DNA from: Candidatus Zixiibacteriota bacterium
GTDB taxonomy: Bacteria > Zixibacteria > MSB-5A5 > GN15 > FEB-12
DNA length: 64,000 bases
Assembly: GCA_040756055.1 (NCBI GenBank)
Contig: JBFLZR010000001.1
Coordinates: 561,849-625,848, forward strand
Direction of reading: 5' to 3'
The notes under the pieces were generated by a model. That model was not told where the DNA came from. It searched no databases and was given only the letters and a program-made list of their open reading frames with translations. Shown piece after piece: positions 1 to 7,936 of the stretch. The position numbers were made by a program, and so were the translations under genes. Position 1 is the stretch's first letter; every line of letters begins with the position of its first letter.

Positions 1-380
1 TCCGGCCGGTCGTGGCAGAGCCTGCTGAAACTATCCCGGCTCACTGTCACCAGCGTGGTTTTCAGAAGTGTTCGGGCCGAAGTTGAATGCGGATAGTCAT
101 CCATCAGCGCGCCTTCACCCAGGAAGTCATACTTCCCAAAAAAGGACAGCCGTTTCTCCTCTCCGAAGGCTGTCTTTTTGAACAGTTCAACCTCGCCGCT
201 ATAAATCATGTACAGTCTCTTACGTGGACTGTTTTCCTGGAAGAGAAACTGATTCGGCTCCAATTCCAGGACCTCGGCGTTTTGTGCGACAAGTTCTCGT
301 TGGTCCGGGCTGAGGTCCTTGAACAGTTCAATACCGCCGATAAACTCATTTATAACCGATGTCTTCATCGTGCTCTCCAT
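1..380 (-). CDS. Cyclic-nucleotide-binding-domain protein (partial)
   Basis: The reading frame starts at the ATG at 380 and runs off the left edge, giving about 126 residues. They form a cNMP-binding (Crp-type) jelly roll: an entry helix with ELFKDLSPDQRELVA, then LYMIYSGEVELFK, then the phosphate-binding-cassette region FLGEGALMDDYPHSTSAR. The family binds cAMP or cGMP, or is a degenerate regulatory fold. The C-terminal part (HTH, enzyme or kinase) is outside the window, so the output is unknown. A second in-frame ATG at 368 has GGAGAG four bases upstream and may be the true start. A separate cNMP-domain kinase and a nucleotide cyclase lie within 14 kb. Confidence 0.8.
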   Translation of the reverse strand, partial: MESTMKTSVINEFIGGIELFKDLSPDQRELVAQNAEVLELEPNQFLFQENSPRKRLYMIYSGEVELFKKTAFGEEKRLSFFGKYDFLGEGALMDDYPHSTSARTLLKTTLVTVSRDSFSRLCHDRP

Positions 381-441
381 TTCAATTTTGTGGTAGGCAT
401 ATTATAAGGTCAGGGCCGCGAAATAGACAAGCAACATTATT

Positions 442-482
442 TGCGTGATTACTTACCGTTTTAAATCGAATATAATCACGCA
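442..482. promoter_or_regulatory. Perfect 10-bp inverted repeat in divergent gap
   Basis: TGCGTGATTA (442-451) and TAATCACGCA (473-482) are exact reverse complements separated by 21 bases. They lie in the 368-bp space between the divergent cNMP-domain gene and the NfeD-like gene. There is no T-tract, so an operator or mRNA structure is more likely than a terminator. The rest of the gap (381-748) holds only a 67-codon frame with no family resemblance and no ribosome site, which I do not call. Confidence 0.4.
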
Positions 483-748
483 CCGCGGGTATATACGATG
501 GAGTGGCAAAAGCTCTTGGCAAAAAGAACTGAGCAAGCTATATTATCACATCAGTAGCGGGAGCATCAGGCAGGACATGAGGGCTGCCGGAACGAAAACA
601 CATTCAGCCTTTGCAGACTACAGAGATTTTGCACGCTTCCTGGCGTAACCGGCCGCAGGTTCGAAAACCGCTATAGAAACAGTCGGTGATTGCGCGAAGT
701 GCCATTTCAATTTTTGCGGGACAGATAAATGAACTGCGTTAGGAGGTG

Positions 749-1270
749 ATGCTTTTGGCTATCTTTGCCACTTTGTTCGGAGTGGGGTTTTTAATCCTGC
801 TTTTAAGCGTAATTTTCGGCCATGACGCCGAGGCCGATGGCGATACTGACACCGGTGGTGATAGTTCCGGTCCCAGCATCTTCAGCGTAAGGATGATATC
901 GTTGCTCATGGTCGGGTTCGGAGCCGCCAGCTTCGGCGTCAGAGCTTCGACTGATGCCACTATGTTTGTTTCATCCATGGCCGGGGTCGGCGGAGCTATT
1001 GTCGTCGGGGCATTCGGGTATCTTATTATAAGAATGTTCTACGCCAGTCAGGAAAGCTCGACGGTGGTGGACAATGATATAATAGGCTGCAGAGGCAATC
1101 TGATCGATGCTATTCCACCGGGAGGCAGCGGCCAGATTGCGTGCGTCATACGCGGTAGGGAGATGACATATCTCGCCCGCTCAAAAGATGGTAGCCCTAT
1201 CGGTCGGGGAGTTCCAGTGCGCGTAATCGGCAAGACCGGCAATACCGTTACCGTAGAACCGCTTGGGTAA
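749..1270 (+). CDS. NfeD-like membrane protein with C-terminal OB fold
   Basis: About 173 residues: an N-terminal hydrophobic helix (FATLFGVGFLILLLSVIF), an acidic loop rich in D and G, two further hydrophobic segments (about 50-100), then a soluble beta-rich tail (about 110-173) with NDIIGCRGNLIDAIPPGGSG and VPVRVIGKTGNTVTVEPL, typical of NfeD OB domains. NfeD-family proteins are genetically coupled to SPFH/flotillin proteins, and a flotillin-like gene follows 39 bases later, which supports the call. Start uncertain: AGGAGG at 741-746 is only two bases from the ATG at 749 but eight from an in-frame TTG at 755, so translation may begin at 755. The product probably acts with the flotillin at a membrane microdomain. 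Confidence 0.75.
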   Translation: MLLAIFATLFGVGFLILLLSVIFGHDAEADGDTDTGGDSSGPSIFSVRMISLLMVGFGAASFGVRASTDATMFVSSMAGVGGAIVVGAFGYLIIRMFYASQESSTVVDNDIIGCRGNLIDAIPPGGSGQIACVIRGREMTYLARSKDGSPIGRGVPVRVIGKTGNTVTVEPLG

Positions 1271-1309
1271 GTAAAATTCGTTTAGGTTTTTAATAGGGAG
1301 AAGTGTGAT

Positions 1310-2893
1310 ATGGATAGTTTTGTCCCGTATCTGACCTGGCCGGTGATCGGCCTGGCTGTTGTAATCGCCTTTTTTATTCTGGTCAAGGCCCTGTCGGCTT
1401 ACTATGTGAGGGTTCCCCCGAACCAGGCGGCCTTTTTCTACGGCGCCAGGAGCGGGAGGCGTGGTATGAAGCCGCTGGAAGTGTCCGCTCCAGGTGTGCC
1501 TACCGCCACCGTTCTGCCCCCGGGAACGGTGGTTGTGACTGGCGGCGGACGTATACGCAAACCGATTATCGAAGCGGTCGAATTCCTGGATCTTTCGGAA
1601 ATAACCCTTACCGACATCAGGGTGCAGAATATGCCCAACATCGATGGTGTTCTGGTAACGGTAGATGCGGTGGCCAATATTCGCTTCAGAGATGATGCGG
1701 AATCACTGCTCGCGGCAGGCTCAAGATTTCTCAAGATGGAGCGGACCCACATTATTATTACCGCTCGAGAGACCCTGGAAGCGAACCTTCGTGGTGTCGT
1801 GGGCACTCTTACGGTCGACGAATTGATTAAGGACCGCGACGCTTTCCGGCAGAAGGTTCTGGGTGAAGCCGGGGAAGACCTCGCGCGGCTGGGTATGCAG
1901 ATTGACGTATTCAACCCGCAGTCGATTACCGATGAGCAGGGATATATCGAGGCTCTGGGAAAGAAGCGTACCGCTGAGGTGAAGCGTGATGCCGCGATTG
2001 GTGAGGCGGAGGCGGTGGCCGAAGCCAAGAAAAAGGCTACAGATGCCGAGCGTGCCGCTGAAGTAGTCGCGCAAAACAACGAGAAGCTCAAAGCCGAGGC
2101 TGTCAAGAATGCTGAAGTGGCCAAGCAACAGTACGCCGCGGAAATCGCACGCGAAAAGGCCATCGCCGATCAGGCCGGCCCGCTCTCGACGGCTGAGCAG
2201 AGGCAGCGGGTTATAGTAGCTGAGGTTAAGATCGAAGAAGAAAGGTCGCGGGCTGAAATTCAGGTCGAGGCCCAAAATATCCTGCGCGAACAGAAAGCGC
2301 AGGAAGCCCAGATAGTTGTCCCCGCAAAGGCGCAGGCCGACGCTGTCGTAAGGGAGGCGGAAGGCTACAAAGTTGCGGAGACTTCCAAGGCCGACGGTGA
2401 TAAATACGCCATCAGCGCCCGGGCCGACGCGGAAAAACACAAGCGGCAGGCAGAAGGTACCGGTGAGGCTACCGCTATCGAAGCTACCGGCCTGGCCCAG
2501 GCAAGAGTGATAAGAGAACAGGGACTCGCCCGGGCTGCCGCTATTTCGGAGCTGGCTGATGCCTACGGTAAATTCAACCAGGCTGCACTCGTTCTGGAGG
2601 TTGTCAAGGCGCTTCCGCCGGCTATCGAATCTCTAGGAACCGTTTTCGGCGCTATCGCGGCCCCCATGGGTAACATTGACAAGCTCGTTATGGTAGACAG
2701 CGGCGGCGGAGGAAACGATAGCAATGCCGCCCTTAACCGTTTTGCCAAAACTGGTCCCCTACTTCTGTTCAGTCTTATTGAACAGGCCAAGGCTGCTGGC
2801 CTCGATCTATCAGAGCTTCTCAATAAAGTAGGTATCAAAACCGAACAGGCACCGGGTGAAATTGCTGCGGAGACGCCGCGCAAAAAACAGTAA
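1310..2893 (+). CDS. Flotillin-like SPFH-domain membrane scaffold protein
   Basis: 527 residues. A single N-terminal membrane anchor (WPVIGLAVVIAFFILVKAL, about 10-28) is followed by the SPFH/band-7 domain (about 30-210: YYVRVPPNQAAFFYGARSG, VDAVANIRFRD, LEANLRGVVGTLTVDEL) and a long Ala/Glu/Lys-rich coiled coil (about 220-420), then a Gly/Ala-rich tail. The order is that of YuaG/YqiK-type flotillins, which oligomerise and organise membrane microdomains. GGGAGA precedes the ATG. It sits between the NfeD-like gene and a carbonic-anhydrase-like gene 9 bases downstream, so the three are probably one operon. The specific cargo cannot be read from sequence. Confidence 0.88.
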   Translation: MDSFVPYLTWPVIGLAVVIAFFILVKALSAYYVRVPPNQAAFFYGARSGRRGMKPLEVSAPGVPTATVLPPGTVVVTGGGRIRKPIIEAVEFLDLSEITLTDIRVQNMPNIDGVLVTVDAVANIRFRDDAESLLAAGSRFLKMERTHIIITARETLEANLRGVVGTLTVDELIKDRDAFRQKVLGEAGEDLARLGMQIDVFNPQSITDEQGYIEALGKKRTAEVKRDAAIGEAEAVAEAKKKATDAERAAEVVAQNNEKLKAEAVKNAEVAKQQYAAEIAREKAIADQAGPLSTAEQRQRVIVAEVKIEEERSRAEIQVEAQNILREQKAQEAQIVVPAKAQADAVVREAEGYKVAETSKADGDKYAISARADAEKHKRQAEGTGEATAIEATGLAQARVIREQGLARAAAISELADAYGKFNQAALVLEVVKALPPAIESLGTVFGAIAAPMGNIDKLVMVDSGGGGNDSNAALNRFAKTGPLLLFSLIEQAKAAGLDLSELLNKVGIKTEQAPGEIAAETPRKKQ

Positions 2894-2902
2894 GAGCTTG
2901 TT

Positions 2903-3502
2903 ATGAGCGACGATTATTATAAGAAAGACAACGCGAATTCTCCACCAGGCAATGGCCCGGACGAGAATAATGGCGAGAATATGATGCAGCAACCAGAGGC
3001 ACCGGATCGAGGTAAGACACCCAGCGAAGCCGCTCCGGGAGGTGACGACCGAACATATTATGTCAACAGGACCCCTCCACAGGCCCTTGTCATCCACTGC
3101 AGCGACCCTCGTTTCCAACAGGCATTTCGGAGTTTCATAACCGAGGAACTCGGCATTCGCAACTATGCTCCGATTATTATAGGAGGAGGAGTACACGCCC
3201 TTGGCATGCGGGGTCTGCGCCCCAAGAATTTCAAGGTACTCTGGGAGCAGATAAGGTTCTTCATGAAGGTCTTCAGGCCCACTGAAATAGTAGTCATCAA
3301 TCACGAAGATTGTCTCTGGTATGAAAAGATGAAGGGTTATCACCCGACAATCGATCGCCTTCTGAAAGGCAAGCTGGACATGCTTACCGCGGAGAAGATC
3401 GTATTGGAGGAGTTTCCCCTGATCGAAGTGAGGGCTTTCTGGGCGGCTCTTGACAGTGACAGGATTACTTTCAAGGAATTGACAGACGATCGGTTGTCTT
3501 AG
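2903..3502 (+). CDS. Beta-carbonic-anhydrase-like protein
   Basis: 199 residues. The first 50 or so are low-complexity and hydrophilic (N, P, G, E rich), unusual for the family. The rest shows the zinc-site signature of beta-class carbonic anhydrases: HCSDPR (the C-x-D-x-R motif) near residue 67 and INHEDC (H-x-x-C) near 134, with a glycine-rich IIIGGGVHAL strand between. All three zinc ligands (Cys, His, Cys) and the Asp-Arg pair are present. The domain is short and the region after the HxxC motif is divergent, so catalysis of CO2 hydration is plausible but not assured. Nine bases separate it from the flotillin gene. Membrane-associated CO2/bicarbonate handling is an inference from context. 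Confidence 0.65.
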   Translation: MSDDYYKKDNANSPPGNGPDENNGENMMQQPEAPDRGKTPSEAAPGGDDRTYYVNRTPPQALVIHCSDPRFQQAFRSFITEELGIRNYAPIIIGGGVHALGMRGLRPKNFKVLWEQIRFFMKVFRPTEIVVINHEDCLWYEKMKGYHPTIDRLLKGKLDMLTAEKIVLEEFPLIEVRAFWAALDSDRITFKELTDDRLS

Positions 3503-3555
3503 TATGTCTGGCAACCGGGCGGATTTAACTCCCTTATGACGATTATAGGTAATAG

Positions 3556-3586
3556 AACGGGGCGGGACGAAATGTCCCGCCCCGTT
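3556..3586. terminator. Strong hairpin between convergent genes
   Basis: A perfect 13-bp stem (AACGGGGCGGGAC / GTCCCGCCCCGTT) with a GAAAT loop sits between the end of the carbonic-anhydrase-like gene and the end of the first lipoprotein gene on the other strand. It lacks a U-tract in either direction, so it may stop transcription imperfectly or mainly protect 3' ends. Confidence 0.55.
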
Positions 3587-3629
3587 CGGAGGTGGTTTCG
3601 AGATGGTCTATTTTATTTGGTTCACTTCT

Positions 3630-4244
3630 CTATTTGGCTGAATCAGCGCCGCCACCTGCATACGAGGAGAAGTGCGATATGTCCGCATAGACGTATCCCT
3701 GGGAGTCCGCTTTGTAAGTATCCTGCAGCTCCCAGTAACCGGTCCCGGGATTGAGCCAGTAGAAATTCATGGTCGTCACATTTTTGCCGAACAGGGCTGC
3801 CACATTTATTCTCACGATGGCGGCTCGGGAAAACTGAAGTCCATCGGGGCCGAAATCATACAGCACGATCGGTTCACCCGTGGATGTTACCAAGTGCGTT
3901 ATCTCGACTGTAAAAGTTGTATCCGCCAGAAAAGATCCAGGCAGGACCACAAAAGCTTCGCTCTCCGCGTCCTCCTGAAGCGGAATCATACCGCCCAGAG
4001 AGGCCTGAAGCCACTGCGACCGGAAGTCAATTTCCAGATCGGCAACGTCGGTGCGTTTCGAAAGTGCATTTTCATCGAAGGCCTGCTCAAAGAAATCGGC
4101 GTTAGAAATGTTTGCCGTTTCGTTCAACCTTCCGCTGTCACTGCAGCCCGATAGAAAAACGAAAAACCAACAAGCAACCAACACTCCCAGCCACGCGCCT
4201 ACGCGTCGGGAGCGGGCAACCGTCCTGCCTCGACTATTTGCCAT
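3630..4244 (-). CDS. Lipoprotein paralogue 1 of the tandem array
   Basis: Start chosen at 4244 because AGGAG lies five bases upstream; a longer frame to 4265 has no ribosome site. A signal peptide ends in the lipobox LSGC. The mature protein has the two blocks shared by all five paralogues: an N-terminal NADFFEQAFDENALSKRTD segment, and a C-terminal domain with IVLYDFGPDGLQFSRAAIV, a YWLN strand and an SHFSSYA ending. The C-terminal domain weakly recalls ZU5-like beta modules (inference). It has no GG-N10-GC promoter in the 82-bp gap to paralogue 2, so it is probably read through from that gene. No function is known to me. Confidence 0.8.
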   Translation of the reverse strand: MANSRGRTVARSRRVGAWLGVLVACWFFVFLSGCSDSGRLNETANISNADFFEQAFDENALSKRTDVADLEIDFRSQWLQASLGGMIPLQEDAESEAFVVLPGSFLADTTFTVEITHLVTSTGEPIVLYDFGPDGLQFSRAAIVRINVAALFGKNVTTMNFYWLNPGTGYWELQDTYKADSQGYVYADISHFSSYAGGGADSAK

Positions 4245-4326
4245 ATGTTCTCCTCTTTTCATCACCGATGTATCGTCAGAAAGCCACTTTTGACTGTGAC
4301 TATGATGTGTTCTGATCGTATCCCTT

Positions 4327-5016
4327 CTAGATGTCAGTGTTCTTCTTTGTTGGCGAGGAACCGGTACCGTATTTCGAAAAATGGTCGATTTCGAAATAAG
4401 CCAGACCCGTGTTGGGATCCACCGGGACCTCTTCTTCGAGCTCCCACGCGTTGCTGGCTTCGTTCAACCAGTAAAGGCATACCGACAAAGTGTTTTTGCC
4501 GAAGTTCTCGAAGGCGTTGATTCTCAGCACGGCCGGTCTTGAAAAGACCAACCCATCCGGTCCAAAGTCATATATGACGGGCGTCTCTTCGTCTGCAGTG
4601 ACTATCTTTGTGACTTGAATCTGAAAGACCGTATCATAAGCAAAGGAGAGAGGCATTATGATGAACGCCTCGGCCAGATCGGCGCTTACTCTTTCGGTAC
4701 TCTCCACGCCGTCGAACTCGAGCGACGAAACCGCATCGACAACGTCAAGCAACACAACCCCGCCATCGGCTGCGGAGATCAGGCTGGAAACCGTGAAGGT
4801 TTCGTCGATCACGATGTCAGTCCGCTTTGCCAGCGCGTCGTCATAGAAGGGCTGATCGAAAAAGCTCGTGGCGTCTTGTGATAAAGCCTCTTCACCATAG
4901 TCGAGCGAGTTGTCACAGCTCTGTAGAATCACCAAAGCAAAGAGTCCTGAAAGAGCCAGGGCTGTCACCAGCAGTACATGCCGTGATTTGCTGAGTTTGC
5001 TTTGCCGGGCTGTCAT
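4327..5016 (-). CDS. Lipoprotein paralogue 2 of the tandem array
   Basis: 229 residues with GGAGG close before the ATG. Lipobox LQSC; the residue after the lipid-bearing Cys is Asp, while the other four paralogues have Ser. In enterobacteria Asp at +2 retains lipoproteins in the inner membrane, so this copy may sit in a different membrane, if that rule holds here. Shared blocks are DATSFFDQPFYDDALAKRTD, VIYDFGPDGLVFSRPAVLRI, YWLNEASNAWELEE and DHFSKYG. It has a longer middle region than the others. A sigma-54-type promoter lies upstream (5079-5092). No intrinsic terminator follows, so paralogue 1 is probably co-transcribed. Confidence 0.82.
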   Translation of the reverse strand: MTARQSKLSKSRHVLLVTALALSGLFALVILQSCDNSLDYGEEALSQDATSFFDQPFYDDALAKRTDIVIDETFTVSSLISAADGGVVLLDVVDAVSSLEFDGVESTERVSADLAEAFIIMPLSFAYDTVFQIQVTKIVTADEETPVIYDFGPDGLVFSRPAVLRINAFENFGKNTLSVCLYWLNEASNAWELEEEVPVDPNTGLAYFEIDHFSKYGTGSSPTKKNTDI

Positions 5017-5065
5017 GGCCTCCTCCTTCTAAAACTAGGGTCTTTAGTCTTTGTCAGTTCTCTTC

Positions 5066-5093
5066 GTTCTGATATGAAGCAATGGACAAGCCT
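5066..5093 (-). promoter_or_regulatory. Sigma-54-type promoter of lipoprotein 2
   Basis: Read on the minus strand, GGCTTGTCCATTGC (5092 to 5079) fits GG-N10-GC with TTGC at -12. TTCATAT follows, a degenerate form of the palindrome GTTTCA-N3-TGAARC that overlaps the -12 end in the sister promoters. The expected transcript start is about 50 bases before the ATG at 5016. Confidence 0.6.
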
Positions 5094-5291
5094 GTGGATG
5101 AAAAACCTACACAGTCGGGGTTTGTACCTCTGCAACCTGTTTTTCATTGGCCGGTTACGGAGGTGTATAATTTCTGACTGCCGGCGTTTAAGAATGAAAC
5201 AGTCGAGATTTCTGTAGATTTTTATGGGAAGTCCCCAATATCCAATAGGGAGACTCCGGCAGTTGTAGTGTTGGTAATTCACGGCTGGGTT

Positions 5292-5328
5292 GAAAAAAAA
5301 GAACCCGGGGTCTCGCGACCCCGGGGTT
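5292..5328 (-). terminator. Intrinsic terminator of lipoprotein 3
   Basis: A GC-rich hairpin (AACCCGGGGTC with GACCCCGGGGTT, 5302-5328) is followed on the minus strand by a run of eight U (5293-5300). It is nearly the same sequence as the terminators at 6284 and 7276. Confidence 0.85.
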
Positions 5329-5362
5329 GTTGTTTTGTACGTTTGGCTCTCTGCTACCGCTA

Positions 5363-5962
5363 CTAACGACTCGCACCATATTTGGAGAAATGGTATACTG
5401 GCACATGGGCATAACCGTTGTCATCAACCGGGTACTGTCCCTGCAACTCCCAGAGATTCGTCTGTTCATTCAAGTAGTAGAAATTGATCGATTTTGTACC
5501 CTTGTCGAAGAGTGTCTTGGCGTCAATCTGAAGTACGGCCGGAAGTGAAAATACGGTACCGTGAGGGCCGAATTCGTAAATCGCAGTGACAATACCGTCT
5601 TCTTCGATTCTTGTAATCTCGGCCGAAATCAGGGTGTTGGTGTAAACCGACATTGGTGCCACGGTGAAGAGATGTTTGGTGCCGACTTCAATGACGCCAC
5701 CGCCATCGACTGTCACGAGCCCTTCACCCAAGGCGATCTCGACGTCAACAGTCGGATCAGTTACCTTCTTGGCTAAAGCACTCTCGTCAAAGGGAAGTTC
5801 AAAGAAGTTGGTCTCATCCTGAGAAAGGTTCAGATCTGATGATGTAGTCGGGTTCTGGCTGCATCCGGGAAGATACAAACCGGACATCAGCGCAAACACA
5901 GCTACGAATGAAACCAGCAGCCCCCATTTTGCTGCCCGTGATTCAATCAGCTTGCTACTCAT
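5363..5962 (-). CDS. Lipoprotein paralogue 3 of the tandem array
   Basis: 199 residues. Signal peptide with lipobox LPGC and Ser at +2. It is closest to paralogue 4: both begin with a basic segment and WGLLVSFVAVFAL and share the C-terminal YHFSKYGASR. Conserved blocks are SQDETNFFELPFDESALAK, a central beta-rich stretch with EGLVTVDGGGVIEV, YEFGPHGTVFSLPAVLQI (His replaces Asp of the usual GPDG), and FYYLNEQTNLWELQGQY. It is monocistronic: sigma-54-type promoter 95 bases upstream and a strong terminator 35 bases downstream. Exported and probably membrane-anchored; function unknown. Confidence 0.83.
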   Translation of the reverse strand: MSSKLIESRAAKWGLLVSFVAVFALMSGLYLPGCSQNPTTSSDLNLSQDETNFFELPFDESALAKKVTDPTVDVEIALGEGLVTVDGGGVIEVGTKHLFTVAPMSVYTNTLISAEITRIEEDGIVTAIYEFGPHGTVFSLPAVLQIDAKTLFDKGTKSINFYYLNEQTNLWELQGQYPVDDNGYAHVPVYHFSKYGASR

Positions 5963-6043
5963 AACGCCTGCCTCTCTCCGATGTTATTTGCTGTACTATC
6001 TCTTTCGTTAACTTATACCGACCTTCTCGTCGACAATTTCGCT

Positions 6044-6072
6044 GTTTCAGATTGAAGCAATACACACGCCAA
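6044..6072 (-). promoter_or_regulatory. Sigma-54-type promoter of lipoprotein 3
   Basis: Minus strand TGGCGTGTGTATTGC (6071 to 6057) matches the -24/-12 consensus TGGCACG-N4-TTGC in both key dinucleotides and most other positions. The palindrome GTTTCAGATTGAAGC (6044-6058) overlaps the -12 element and would cover the melting region. Confidence 0.72.
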
Positions 6073-6283
6073 TGCACCGAATATTCACAGATTTCGCTCA
6101 GTCGAATAGGAAAGTTATTAGCCCGCAACCCTTTCGCCGGCTGTGCAAAAAGTGACAGCGCCCGTCTCATACTTGAACCTTTGAGTTTTTCTGTGAAAAA
6201 AACGGGGGCAGATCCAATACTGTGTTGGAAAAACCCCGACCAGGTTGACTCGCATATCTTCACAGAAAACTAATGAAATGCAA

Positions 6284-6317
6284 TAAAAAAACCCGGGGCC
6301 GTCTTTGACCCCGGGGA
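6284..6317 (-). terminator. Intrinsic terminator of lipoprotein 4
   Basis: A CCCGGGG / CCCCGGGG hairpin is followed on the minus strand by a run of seven U. The sequence is almost that of the terminator at 5292 and begins 992 bases from it. Confidence 0.82.
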
Positions 6318-6352
6318 TGTTGTTTTATGAGTGTGACTCTCTGCTACCGTAA

Positions 6353-6961
6353 CTACCTGCTGGCACCGTATTTGGAGAAATGGTATACTGGTATTTCAAT
6401 CTCGCCAAGGGCGTCAACCTGATATGAACCCTGATACTGCCAGGTATTGGTACGCTCATCCAGATAGAACCAGTTGATCGCAGATACATTGGCTCCAAAT
6501 AATTTCTGCGCATTGACCTTAAGCACAGCCGGAATTGCGAACTGAAGGCCATCCGGGCCGAAGTCGTATAATACTACAATTTCATCATGCCATTCGACTT
6601 TAGTTACTCCAATCTGGATTATCGTATCTGACGGAATGGCCATTGGTGATACGAGAAATTCATGTATGTTTCCCGCAGTACCGACCCAAATATCACCGCC
6701 GTCCTCAGTTGTAACCAGACCTTCGCCATAGAGTACTTCCACCTCCATGTTGGGGTTGACAGCCTCTTTTTCCAGCGCGGTTTCATCGTAAGGAAGCTCA
6801 AAGAAACCTTCCTGATCTTGTGAGAGGGTAAGGTCTGTAGATGTGGTCGGGCTCTGGCTACAACCGGTCAGATACAGTCCGGATAGTAGCGCAAAGACGG
6901 CCACAAAAGAAACAAGCAGCCCCCACTGGGATGCCTTAGATTCAATAATCCTACTTGCCAT
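6353..6961 (-). CDS. Lipoprotein paralogue 4 of the tandem array
   Basis: 202 residues, AAGGA before the ATG. Lipobox LTGC with Ser at +2. Near twin of paralogue 3 in its signal peptide and C-terminus. Conserved blocks are SQDQEGFFELPYDETALEKE, a central EGLVTTEDGGDIWVG, LYDFGPDGLQFAIPAVLKV, WFYLDERTNTWQYQGSY and YHFSKYGASR. It has its own sigma-54-type promoter and terminator. The similarity to paralogue 3, extending into promoter and terminator, indicates a relatively recent duplication of the whole cassette. Confidence 0.83.
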   Translation of the reverse strand: MASRIIESKASQWGLLVSFVAVFALLSGLYLTGCSQSPTTSTDLTLSQDQEGFFELPYDETALEKEAVNPNMEVEVLYGEGLVTTEDGGDIWVGTAGNIHEFLVSPMAIPSDTIIQIGVTKVEWHDEIVVLYDFGPDGLQFAIPAVLKVNAQKLFGANVSAINWFYLDERTNTWQYQGSYQVDALGEIEIPVYHFSKYGASR

Positions 6962-7039
6962 TTAGTTGTCCTTTCGCTGATGCTATGAACATCACTTGTT
7001 GTCTCTGTCTGGGCCAGCCTTTCAGCCGGCTCTTCTATC

Positions 7040-7068
7040 GTTTCAAAGTGAAGCAACATAGGGACCGA
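7040..7068 (-). promoter_or_regulatory. Sigma-54-type promoter of lipoprotein 4
   Basis: Minus strand GGTCCCTATGTTGC (7066 to 7053) gives GG-N10-GC with TTGC at -12. GTTTCAAAGTGAAGC (7040-7054) is the overlapping palindrome. The start site would be about 80 bases before the ATG at 6961. Confidence 0.62.
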
Positions 7069-7275
7069 TGAACAATAAATCTACAGAGACCAACTGGTAT
7101 TACTCGAAAGCTTCAAGAATTCAATGGCTTAAACGAGTGTTCAATTTTTGACGGCGCAAATGAGAATTGTGAACTGTTTCACTTTTTCGAAAAAAGAGCG
7201 GGATGCATCCAATACTGTATTGGAGAAATTCTAAGCTGAATGATCCGAAGATAACCGCCGGACAACTAACGAAAT

Positions 7276-7310
7276 GAAAAAAACCCGGGGCCCTGCGTGA
7301 CCCCGGGGGT
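7276..7310 (-). terminator. Intrinsic terminator of lipoprotein 5
   Basis: A CCCGGGG / CCCCGGGGG hairpin is followed on the minus strand by a run of seven U. It is the third member of a near-identical terminator set spaced at 992-base intervals. Confidence 0.82.
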
Positions 7311-7336
7311 TCAGATTTATGGATTGGAGAGATTCG

Positions 7337-7936
7337 TTATCTGGTCGATGGTCCTCCCGTACCGTATTTGGAGAAGTGGTGAACGTCAATTGCGATCACA
7401 CCTTCCTCATCAGCGTAGTAGGTACCCTGGTAAACCCATTTATTGCCTAACAGGTAATAAAAGTCGACAAACTGCTGTCCGAAGGAGGCCACTACATCGG
7501 CATCAAGAACGAGCCTGGCAGGTTTGCTGAACACCAGACCGTCAGGACAGAACTCATAAAGAATCACGGGTGATGCCACGTCACTTTCTACCACGCAAAC
7601 TCTAATTTCGAAAACCGTATCCATGGGGAAAGAATTGGCTTCAATCTCGAACGAGAAGGCGCCTTGTCCCCCCGGTACATCGATGACGCCACCCTCATCG
7701 ACAAGGATTCTGTCCCAAGTCCAGTACACGGCTTCGTATAAGCTGCTGCGCTTGGCCAGCGCCTCTTCGTCAAAGGGTAGATCGAAAAAGTTGACCTGAT
7801 CCTCTGACGAGTTAACCTCCGCTACTTTGTCGCTGCATCCCGGCAGTGCCAGCACCAGCACCAGGACACAAATCGCGATTAGCGGTGCGAATAATCGCCA
7901 GCCCCCGATCCTGTTTGCACTCTGCTTGCCTCTCAT
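7337..7936 (-). CDS. Lipoprotein paralogue 5 of the tandem array
   Basis: 199 residues with AAGGAG before the ATG. Lipobox LPGC, Ser at +2. Conserved blocks are EDQVNFFDLPFDEEALAKRS, a central GGVIDVPGG, LYEFCPDGLVFSKPARLVL (Cys replaces Gly), YYLLGNKWVYQGTYYADEEG and HHFSKYG. Of the five it shows the clearest resemblance to the ZU5-type motif GP-x-GLVFSKPA, which hints at an extracytoplasmic beta-sandwich; this is inference. Own sigma-54-type promoter upstream and terminator downstream. The next gene upstream, the large cyclase gene, is on the same strand but is separated by 246 bases that include the promoter. Confidence 0.83.
   Translation of the reverse strand: MRGKQSANRIGGWRLFAPLIAICVLVLVLALPGCSDKVAEVNSSEDQVNFFDLPFDEEALAKRSSLYEAVYWTWDRILVDEGGVIDVPGGQGAFSFEIEANSFPMDTVFEIRVCVVESDVASPVILYEFCPDGLVFSKPARLVLDADVVASFGQQFVDFYYLLGNKWVYQGTYYADEEGVIAIDVHHFSKYGTGGPSTR

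Noticed and set aside
445-648. 67-codon open frame in the first intergenic gap
   Set aside because: It begins inside the inverted repeat at 442-482, has no ribosome site and no family resemblance.
4245-4326. Sigma-54 promoter for lipoprotein paralogue 1
   Set aside because: The best candidate GG in the gap has AT, not GC, ten bases on, so I assume read-through from paralogue 2.
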